Shown here: in pieces, positions 14,924 to 21,345 of the stretch
Layout of the letters: each line of letters starts with the position of its first letter
Numbering within the stretch: the stretch's first letter is position 1
Assembly: GCA_044464175.1 (NCBI GenBank)
Contig: JBIQLO010000041.1
Coordinates: 1-23,406 of the forward strand
Length of the DNA: 23,406 bases
Direction: 5' to 3'
From: JBIQLO01 sp044464175
Lineage (GTDB): Bacteria > Planctomycetota > Phycisphaerae > Tepidisphaerales > Tepidisphaeraceae
Made by a program: the position numbers and the translations under genes
The notes under the pieces: model-generated
Told to the model about the DNA's origin: nothing
Seen by the model: the letters and a program-made list of their open reading frames with translations, nothing else
Database searches by the model: none

Positions 14924-16144
14924 ATGCCGCTATCATTCCAACACACCCGCCTCCCCAACGGCCTGGACATCGTCGCCGAAGCCGCCCCCGACACCCACTC
15001 CATCGCCCTGGGGCTGTTCGTCAAGACCGGCTCGCGCGATGAAATTCCCGACATCAACGGCGTCTCCCACTTCCTCGAACACATGATGTTCAAGGGCTCC
15101 GACAAATACACCTGGGAGGATGTCAACCGCATCTTCGATGAGATCGGCGCTCAGTACAACGCCTACACCACCCAGGAGATGACCGCCTACTACGCCAACG
15201 TCCTGCCCGAATTCACCGAAAGAGCCGTCGAGCACCTGGCCAACCTCCTCCGCCCCGCCATCCGCCAGGGCGATTTCGACATGGAAAAGAAGGTCATCCT
15301 CGAGGAGATCGCCATGTACCTCGACGAACCCGGCCACCGCATCTACGAAAAGCTGATGGAGGCCCACTTCGCCGGCCATCCCCTCGCCCAGAGCGTCCTG
15401 GGCCCCTCCCAGGCCATCCGCGACCTGAAGCGAGACCAGATGGCCGACTACTTCCGCTCCCGCTACGGCCCCGGCAACATGGTCTTCGTCGCCACCGGCC
15501 AACTCGAATTCGACCGCGTCGTCGAGCTGGCCCGCAAATACATGGGCGACTGGCCCGCCGTCTCCGCCGATCGCCGCCAGCCCCTGCCCCTCTACCAGCC
15601 GCGCCATGAGACCATGACCGATCCCAAGCTCAACCGCACCTACACCATGGCCATGACCCCCGGCCCCAGCGCCCAGGATGAACGCCGCTTCGCCGCCCGG
15701 GTCCTGGCCGATGTCATCGGCGATTCCGACGGCTCCCGCTTCTACTGGGCCCTGGTCGACAACGCCGTCGCCGAGGAGGCCGATTTCGGCTTCTATCCCC
15801 ACGACGGCTGCGGCAGCTTCTATCTCTCCCTCACGACCGACCCCCGCCGCACCCAGGAGGCCCTGGACATCGCCCGCCGCGAGCTGGACCGCGTCAAACA
15901 GGATTTGAACGAAGCCGAAGTCGAACGCGCCAAGAACAAAATCGCCAGCGCCCTGGTCCTCTCCGGCGAACTGCCCATGGGACGCCTCCGCGCCATCGGC
16001 GGCCAGTGGATCTACAACGGCCGATACCGTTCCCTCGACCAGGACATGCAAACCCTTCTGGCCGTCACCCCCAAATCCCTCCACGACCTCATGAACGACT
16101 TCCCCTTCGACCCCATGACCGTCGTCACCTTGGGCCCTCCGTAG
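14924..16144 (+). CDS. M16-family zinc metallopeptidase, catalytic subunit
   Basis: A 406-aa M16B peptidase with the inverted zinc motif HFLEH (His 49, Glu 52, His 53) and the downstream metal-ligand glutamate in KKVILEEIAMYLDEP (Glu 127 or 128). Length matches single-chain M16B subunits, which degrade or process short unfolded peptides. The C-terminal domain lacks a clear R/Y pair, which is found in the upstream M16 gene, so the two probably form a heterodimer. The ATG has AGGT about 8 bases upstream, directly after the heptad array. The insertion of element D between the two genes may change their relative translation. The stop is followed by a repeat region and tmk. Confidence 0.94.
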   Translation: MPLSFQHTRLPNGLDIVAEAAPDTHSIALGLFVKTGSRDEIPDINGVSHFLEHMMFKGSDKYTWEDVNRIFDEIGAQYNAYTTQEMTAYYANVLPEFTERAVEHLANLLRPAIRQGDFDMEKKVILEEIAMYLDEPGHRIYEKLMEAHFAGHPLAQSVLGPSQAIRDLKRDQMADYFRSRYGPGNMVFVATGQLEFDRVVELARKYMGDWPAVSADRRQPLPLYQPRHETMTDPKLNRTYTMAMTPGPSAQDERRFAARVLADVIGDSDGSRFYWALVDNAVAEEADFGFYPHDGCGSFYLSLTTDPRRTQEALDIARRELDRVKQDLNEAEVERAKNKIASALVLSGELPMGRLRAIGGQWIYNGRYRSLDQDMQTLLAVTPKSLHDLMNDFPFDPMTVVTLGPP

Positions 16145-16157
16145 GGTCCGCCCCGCC

Positions 16158-16302
16158 GGGTGCCACAGGTCGGCGTACTCGCAGACCTGTGCCAGAAAGA
16201 CGCCAATCGCCTAAAATCCCATGATCCCCCCACTCTCCGATTCATCGTCCTTAAAGACCATGGTACTGGGTGCCACAGGTCGGCGTACTCGCAGACCTGT
16301 GC
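16158..16302. repeat. Two identical 35-bp palindromic repeats
   Basis: The same 35 bases occur at 16158-16192 and 16268-16302. Each can fold with CACAGGTC pairing to GACCTGTG and an inner GCG-TACT-CGC, separated by one mismatch. Copies are 110 bp apart. They look like a dispersed extragenic palindrome duplicated together with the adjacent tmk start. Confidence 0.85.
16213..16250 (+). pseudogene. Decayed duplicate of the tmk start region
   Basis: Bases 16213-16250 repeat, with a few changes, bases 16332-16370: AAAATCCCATGATCCCCCC, then ATTCATCGTCC. The copy has its own ATG at 16221, but an indel shifts the frame. It continues as a 40-codon frame ending in a TGA at 16341-16343 that overlaps the real tmk ATG. 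It is probably a remnant of tandem duplication. Confidence 0.6.
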
Positions 16303-16339
16303 TGGGGAGGCATCAATCGCGTAAATCGCGCAAAATCCC

Positions 16340-16954
16340 ATGATCCCCCCCACCCCCAAATTCATCGTCCTGGAAGGCCCTGAAGGCGCCGGCAAAAGCA
16401 CCCAGATCCAGCGCCTGCGCGACCGTCTCCTCGCCGCCGGCCATCAGGTCCTCCTGGTCCGCGATCCCGGTTCCACCCCCATCGGCGAACGCATCCGCGC
16501 TATTCTGCTGGACCCCGCCTGTGCCGACATGGCCATGCGCGCGGAAATGCTCCTCTACATGGCCGCCCGCGCCCAGATGATGAGCCAGACCATCCTCCCC
16601 GCCTTGGCCGCCGGCCAAATCGTCCTGTGCGACCGCTTCGTCTCCAGCACCCTCGCCTACCAGGGCGGCGGCGAGGGGCTCAGCGATTCGGAAATCCGCG
16701 CCGTCGCCGATGTCGCCATCCAGGGCCGCTGGCCGGATCGGGTCCTCCTGCTGGACATGCCCCCCCAAAAGAGCATGGCACGCATCAAACCCGCCCGCGA
16801 CCGCATCGAGCAGCGCCCCCTCGCCTACCACGAGCAGGTCCGCGCCCGCTATCTCGCCCAGGCCGCCGCCGACCCTCACCGCTTCCGCCTCATCAACGCC
16901 GACCAGTCCCCCGACCAGGTCGCCCAGGCCGTCTGGACCGCCGCCACCACCTGA
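16340..16954 (+). CDS. tmk: Thymidylate kinase
   Basis: A 204-aa dTMP kinase, which phosphorylates dTMP to dTDP for DNA synthesis. It has the P-loop GPEGAGKST (13-21), the DRP-like dTMP-binding segment VRDPGSTPIGERIR, and the conserved CDRFVSSTLAYQGGG. A lid-like region follows at PARDRIEQRPLAYHEQVRARY. Length is typical. The ATG at 16340 is close to the P-loop as in homologues; no strong ribosome site precedes it. Its 5' end exists twice (see 16213-16250). Confidence 0.94.
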   Translation: MIPPTPKFIVLEGPEGAGKSTQIQRLRDRLLAAGHQVLLVRDPGSTPIGERIRAILLDPACADMAMRAEMLLYMAARAQMMSQTILPALAAGQIVLCDRFVSSTLAYQGGGEGLSDSEIRAVADVAIQGRWPDRVLLLDMPPQKSMARIKPARDRIEQRPLAYHEQVRARYLAQAAADPHRFRLINADQSPDQVAQAVWTAATT

Positions 16955-16990
16955 CCCCCTCATCGTACGTCGGGCTTCCCCCCCAGGATT

Positions 16991-17038
16991 CCCTCTCCCC
17001 CTTACTCGCGGGGGCGGGCAGGGAGGGGGCTTTCCTTT
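16991..17038 (+). terminator. GC-rich hairpin after tmk, probable terminator
   Basis: A C-rich run (CCCTCTCCCCC) can pair with the following G-rich run (GGGGG...AGGGAGGGGG), after which comes CTTTCCTTTG. It lies about 40 bases past the tmk stop. Confidence 0.5.
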
Positions 17039-17062
17039 GACGGGACCGCCTCCAAATTTTAC

Positions 17063-17090
17063 TTGACAAAACCCAAACATTTGCTATACT
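17063..17090 (+). promoter_or_regulatory. Strong sigma70-type promoter upstream of the subtilase
   Basis: TTGACA (17063-17068), a 16-base spacer and TATACT (17085-17090) make the best promoter in the window. It would give a leader of about 310 bases before the subtilase ATG at 17410. The 455-bp gap between tmk and the subtilase otherwise holds the tmk terminator and a decamer array. Confidence 0.75.
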
Positions 17091-17174
17091 CCCCCATCAT
17101 GAACCTCTCCCTCCACATACCCCCTCATCCTCTTTCCTTCGTGCCTGCCTCCCTCCCTGCCCTCCTCCGGAAAA

Positions 17175-17293
17175 CGAACCCAATCGAACCCATTCGAACC
17201 CCATCGAATCCAACCAAAATCCCCGCTGGCGCTCTGGAATCGCCGTTTCACCCCCCTCGAACCCAATATCCCTGATTTCCAAACGAACCCATT
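17175..17293 (+). repeat. Decamer repeats (CGAACCCAAT-like) in subtilase leader
   Basis: Four tandem 10-base units of CGAACCCAAT/CGAACCCATT/CGAACCCCAT/CGAATCCAAC type occupy 17175-17214. Two more copies stand alone at 17258-17267 and 17284-17293. They lie in the transcribed leader if the promoter at 17063 is used. The rest of the leader is C/T-rich and shows no gene I can support. Confidence 0.75.
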
Positions 17294-17409
17294 TCCCCCC
17301 TCGCCCGCGTCCCCGCCCCCTCATGTTCTCAATCATGGACTTTATTGACACTTTCCCCCCTGCCGTTATCGTGCCTTGGACCATCTGTTTGGAACGAGGA
17401 AGGACACCT

Positions 17410-20157
17410 ATGAAGCGGGAATCGGCGTCGAACAGCGCGAAGCAGCAAACGACTATGCGGAATAAAAATCGGCCGGTTATGACCCTCCAGACCCTGGAGC
17501 CCCGGCTGATGCTCAGTACCGTCCCCAACGATCCCCTCTACCCCGGCCAATGGCACCTCAACAATACCGGCCAACTGGACGAATCGCTCGAGCAGTTCGG
17601 CTTTCCCGCCCAATACGGCACCCCCGGCGACGACATCAGCGCGGAAAAAGCCTGGGACATCACCACCGGCTCCAACGATGTGGTCATCGGCGTCCTCGAC
17701 ACCGGGATGGACATCACCCATCCCGACCTGGTCAACAACGTCTTCACCAACACCAATGAAATCCCCGACAACGGCATCGACGATGACGGCAACGGCTTCA
17801 TCGACGACGTTCACGGCTGGAACTTCACCGACAACAACAACGACGTCACCGACTATGTCGGCCACGGCACCCACGTCGCCGGCATCATCGGCGCCAGCGG
17901 CAACAATGGCACGGGCCTCACGGGCGTCAACTGGAACGTCAAGCTGCTGCCGCTAAAAATCGGCATTGGCGCCACCGAGGGCGTCAGCTTCGAGGCCGCC
18001 GTCGCCGGCATCGAATACGCCGTCGCCCTTAAGCACCAGGGCGTCAACATCGTCGCCATCAACGGCAGCTTCGGCGGATATTCTCCAACCTATGATCCCA
18101 TCTTCGATCAGGCTTTGCACGATGCCAATGACGCCGGCATCCTCTTCGTCGTCGCCGCCGGTAACGAAAACGCCAACAACGACCCCAACCAGAACTTCCC
18201 CGCCAAATACAGCCTCAACAACCCCAACGTCATCACCGTCGCCGCCACCGACAACCAGGATCAACTCGCGTTCTTCTCCAACTTCGGCCAGTCCTCCGTC
18301 AATATCGCCGCCCCCGGCGTTGGCGTCTTCAGCACCTGGTCGCGCATGGTCGATGACAACGGCGATGGCGTGCCTGATCAACTGGCATACAACACCATCA
18401 GCGGCACCTCCATGGCCTCCCCCGTCGTCGCCGGCGTCCTGGGCCTGGAAGCCGCCGCCAACCCCACCGCCTCCATGATGCAGTTGAAGGATGCCCTGCT
18501 CAACGGCGTCAAGCCCCTGCCCAGTTTGCAGGACATGCTCTACGACTCCCCCAACAAGGTCTCCACCGGCGGGCGCGTCGATGCCTTCCACGCCGTCCTG
18601 AACATCCGCAACCAGCTCGTCGGCACCGACGCCTACTCCGCCGGCAACTGGACCGACGTCTACGGCACGCAGGGCGCCCTGGTCGTCGGCGCTGCCGACA
18701 CCACCCCCAATTACGTCAACATCCTCCTGAAGGATGTGGACGGGCAGGTGGTCCCCGCCGGCGGATCGCCCGCCGTCCGCGGCGAACTCCTCTCGGCCAG
18801 CACCACCGATGTCCATGCCCTGGTCAATCCCAACAACCCCGGCGATCGCGTCCTGGGGCAGCTCGCCTCCGACCAGACGATGAATTTCGACATGAACTTC
18901 ACCGACGGCCAGATCCACCGCGTGACGTTCTACGCCACCGACCTCCAGAACCTCGGCCGCACCCAGGAATTCATCGTCCGCGACGCCGACTCCGGCATGA
19001 TCCTCGCCTACCAGGGCCTCTGGGACTTCCAGGCCGGCCGCTACGTCAGCTTCGACCTCAGCGGCCATGTCCTGGTCCAGATCCACAACACCAAACCCGG
19101 CGCCGATGCCATCGTCAACGGCATCTTCTTCGATCCCGCGCCCCAGGACCCCAGCCGATTCGTCAAGTCCGACACCACCACCGGCGGCGACTGGCGCAAT
19201 CAGTATGGCTCGCAGGGCGCTTACATCGTCGGTCAGGCCGATGAATTCCCCTCCGTCGTCGGCGTGCTGCTGGAAGGCAACGCCACCGGCCGGGTCCTCT
19301 CTTCCAAGCGCATCGCCACCGACCCCCGCGCCCTGGACAACGCCAACGTCACCGACCCGCGCCACATGCTCGGCTATTTCGCCACCCCCGACTCCATGAC
19401 CTTCGACCTCCACTTCAAGGATGCCGACACCCATCAGGTCGGCCTCTACCTGGTGGATTACGAACGCCTCGGCCGCGCGGAGCGCATCGACATCCTCGAC
19501 GCGAGCGACAACGTGGTCGATTCACAACTGGTCAGCGACTTTGGCCAGGGCAAATACCTTTTCTGGAACCTCGACGGCAATATGAAAATCCGCATCACCC
19601 GCCTGGCCGGGCCCGATGCGGTCGTCAGCGGCTTCTTCTTCGACACCCCCCCCGGCAGCCCCGCCCAGTTCCTCAGCGCCGACCGCACCACCAGCGGCAA
19701 CTGGCGCGGCCGCTACGGCTTCCAGTCCGCCGTGGTCCTCGATGAGCCGGAAGACTATCTACCCCCCTTCGCCGACGTCGATGTTCTGCCGGGCAACCGC
19801 TCGCTACAGACCGTCGTCCCCGTCACCAGCGACCCCCGCGCTCCCCAACTGGTCCACAGCCTCACCAACCGGACCGTCAGCTACCTCCACACCACCACCA
19901 GCATGACGCTGGACATCAACATCACCGACAACCAGACTCACCGTTTCTCGATCTACGCGCTGGACTGGGACCGCAAGGACCGCGCTGAGCGCATCGAAAT
20001 GATCGACCCCACCACCGGCCAGGTCCTCACCACCAACGACATCGCCGACTTTGAAAACGGCGTCTATCTGAGCTGGAACATCCGCGGCCACGTCCAGATG
20101 CGCATCACCCGCCTGGCCGGCCCCACCGCCCCCATCAGCGCCTACTTCTTCGATTAA
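17410..20157 (+). CDS. Secreted subtilisin-like serine protease with three C-terminal repeats
   Basis: A 915-aa S8 peptidase. Residues 1-27 are basic and precede LEPRLMLS (29-36), a motif typical of the N-terminus of planctomycete extracellular proteins. The catalytic triad is visible: Asp 97 (VLDTGMD), His 152 (GHGTHVAG) and Ser 334 (GTSMASP). Asp/Asn-rich calcium-like stretches (DNGIDDDGNGF) lie between the first two. After the protease domain come three related repeats of about 160-175 residues (405-578, 583-750, 753-915). Each starts with a GNW..YG..GA-like segment and ends with an IRITRLAGP...FFF-like strand. The ATG at 17410 has AGGAAGGA upstream. It probably degrades extracellular protein or processes surface proteins. 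The repeats look like binding or adhesion modules, but their ligand is unknown. Confidence 0.92.
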   Translation: MKRESASNSAKQQTTMRNKNRPVMTLQTLEPRLMLSTVPNDPLYPGQWHLNNTGQLDESLEQFGFPAQYGTPGDDISAEKAWDITTGSNDVVIGVLDTGMDITHPDLVNNVFTNTNEIPDNGIDDDGNGFIDDVHGWNFTDNNNDVTDYVGHGTHVAGIIGASGNNGTGLTGVNWNVKLLPLKIGIGATEGVSFEAAVAGIEYAVALKHQGVNIVAINGSFGGYSPTYDPIFDQALHDANDAGILFVVAAGNENANNDPNQNFPAKYSLNNPNVITVAATDNQDQLAFFSNFGQSSVNIAAPGVGVFSTWSRMVDDNGDGVPDQLAYNTISGTSMASPVVAGVLGLEAAANPTASMMQLKDALLNGVKPLPSLQDMLYDSPNKVSTGGRVDAFHAVLNIRNQLVGTDAYSAGNWTDVYGTQGALVVGAADTTPNYVNILLKDVDGQVVPAGGSPAVRGELLSASTTDVHALVNPNNPGDRVLGQLASDQTMNFDMNFTDGQIHRVTFYATDLQNLGRTQEFIVRDADSGMILAYQGLWDFQAGRYVSFDLSGHVLVQIHNTKPGADAIVNGIFFDPAPQDPSRFVKSDTTTGGDWRNQYGSQGAYIVGQADEFPSVVGVLLEGNATGRVLSSKRIATDPRALDNANVTDPRHMLGYFATPDSMTFDLHFKDADTHQVGLYLVDYERLGRAERIDILDASDNVVDSQLVSDFGQGKYLFWNLDGNMKIRITRLAGPDAVVSGFFFDTPPGSPAQFLSADRTTSGNWRGRYGFQSAVVLDEPEDYLPPFADVDVLPGNRSLQTVVPVTSDPRAPQLVHSLTNRTVSYLHTTTSMTLDINITDNQTHRFSIYALDWDRKDRAERIEMIDPTTGQVLTTNDIADFENGVYLSWNIRGHVQMRITRLAGPTAPISAYFFD

Positions 20158-20164
20158 AACGACG

Positions 20165-20220
20165 GAGTGCCGGGCGCCGGCTGTTCACTACCCGGCGCCC
20201 GGCACTCAACACGCAGCACT
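20165..20220. repeat. GC-rich hairpin in convergent gap, probable heptad element E
   Basis: A perfect 16-bp stem pairs 20165-20180 with 20192-20207 around an 11-base loop. On the minus strand the right arm continues in 7-base units (GTGCTGC, GTGTTGA, GTGCCGG, GCGCCGG). It fills the 63-bp gap between the convergent subtilase and PilZ-like genes and probably ends transcription from at least one side. The heptad nature is less clear than in A-D. Confidence 0.7.
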
Positions 20221-20535
20221 TCAAAAAAACTCCCCCTTCACATCATAACTCCCGTCGATCCGCGGCCGGCAGGAGATGATCCGCACCTGCGACATCAGCC
20301 GCGGAGGCCCGTTCCCCACCCGCATGTGACGCACCGTCCCCGGCTGCAGCACCCGCTCGCTGCGGAACTGCACTCCCATCAACGCCACCTTCGACACCGG
20401 CACCATCGCCTCGGCCGGATCGGCATCATGCTCATAGATCACCCCGCACGACCGCCCATCCTGGTTCAACTCCTCCCACCGCTCCCGCATCGTCGGGTCC
20501 GTGGGCATCTCCAATACCGCCGTCTGCTCTTCCAT
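20221..20535 (-). CDS. Small PilZ-like domain protein
   Basis: A 104-aa cytoplasmic protein. The C-terminal half has the ending VRIISCRPRIDGSYDVKGEFF, reminiscent of the final strands of PilZ domains (G-x-Y-x-x-G-x-x-F), and an earlier RSERVLQPGTVRHMRV segment. The N-terminal RxxxR c-di-GMP motif is not obvious: only RERWEELNQDGRSCG near residue 20 could stand in for it. Binding of c-di-GMP is therefore doubtful. GGAGGAG lies 5 bases before the ATG. It is transcribed convergently with the subtilase and follows the 184-aa membrane protein gene by 50 bp. Confidence 0.65.
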   Translation of the reverse strand: MEEQTAVLEMPTDPTMRERWEELNQDGRSCGVIYEHDADPAEAMVPVSKVALMGVQFRSERVLQPGTVRHMRVGNGPPRLMSQVRIISCRPRIDGSYDVKGEFF

Positions 20536-20585
20536 TATGTCTCCTCCGCACGTACTTCCCGCCCGTCCTTATTGGATCAACAATC

Positions 20586-21140
20586 TTACTGCCCCGCCTC
20601 CTGCGCCCCCTTCATCAGCGCCGCCCACGGATCCTTCGCCGTCGCTTGCGCCGGGGCCTCCCGGACCGCGGCCGCCTTGGCAATCGGCGCTGCGGGCTTA
20701 GGCGCTGGTGCGGCCGGTGGGGCAACGACGGGCGCCGGCTGTGCCTGCACCACCATCCGCTCAGGCTCGGCCGCCTGGGTCGTCTTGGGCCCATACATCC
20801 GCCCCACCGCAAACGCGCAGATGATCACCACCACACCCCCCATCCCCATCGCCATCCCATAAGCCCCCTTTAGCTGCGCCAGCAAATTACCGCCCGAAGC
20901 GGCCGCCGGCGCTGTCGGCGCTGTCGGCGCAGGTTGGACCTCCATCTCCGGCGGCGGCGCGGGGACCGGCCGATTCGGCTGGGGCTTCGGTGCAACCACC
21001 GGAACCTGCGCGATTACCCCGGCCGCCGCTTGGACCGCCTGACGCGCCCGCTGCTTCACGGAGGGACCGGCGTCCTTCTCCCGCCGTTCCCGCGCCTTGG
21101 TCATCATCCACGCCTCGTACATTGTGCCTTCACGTGCCAT
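20586..21140 (-). CDS. Ala/Pro-rich single-pass membrane protein of unknown function
   Basis: A 184-aa protein. The N-terminus is charged (YEAWMMTKARERREKDAGPS). A long Pro/Ala linker follows, then one membrane segment (GVVVIICAFAVGRMYG), a second Ala/Pro stretch and a short C-terminal helix ending in DPWAALMKGAQEAGQ. No catalytic motif is visible. The topology resembles TonB-like or SPOR-precursor proteins, but no SPOR domain is present. The ATG at 21140 with GAGGA just upstream is preferred. The frame is open to 21401, but that extension is Arg/Gly-rich, without conserved sequence, and would overlap the GH4 gene. Low-complexity composition limits recognition. Confidence 0.65.
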   Translation of the reverse strand: MAREGTMYEAWMMTKARERREKDAGPSVKQRARQAVQAAAGVIAQVPVVAPKPQPNRPVPAPPPEMEVQPAPTAPTAPAAASGGNLLAQLKGAYGMAMGMGGVVVIICAFAVGRMYGPKTTQAAEPERMVVQAQPAPVVAPPAAPAPKPAAPIAKAAAVREAPAQATAKDPWAALMKGAQEAGQ

Positions 21141-21345
21141 ATTCCTCGTATCGGCCCCCGCCCGCCTCAATTCAGCCTCAGAACCGCCCAACGCCCCCCA
21201 ATCCCTCCGCCGCCCGCCCGTAAAAACCGCACAGGCGGAACAAACCATCGCCCCCCCTGAAAACAGCCGCGGCCGCCCGGACCGGTCGGACTTACCCGAC
21301 CCGCCCAGGCGGCCGCCACCTCTCAACGATCCACCGCCAACTTGC

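Noticed and set aside
14933..16084. 383-aa minus-strand frame across the active M16 gene
   Set aside because: It is an antisense shadow; the plus strand carries HFLEH and full-length homology to M16.
17175..17214. TTCGAA-rich segment as a tRNA T-arm
   Set aside because: The motif is part of a decamer tandem repeat, and no cloverleaf arms can be placed around it.
17099..17275. 58-aa Pro-rich plus-strand frame right after the strong promoter
   Set aside because: Its sequence is largely generated by the decamer array and C-rich leader, with no ribosome site or recognisable fold. It is better treated as leader.
17953..19434. 493-aa minus-strand open frame inside the subtilase
   Set aside because: Its Gly/Val/Asp-rich composition is the antisense image of the GC-rich subtilase, which has a complete catalytic triad.
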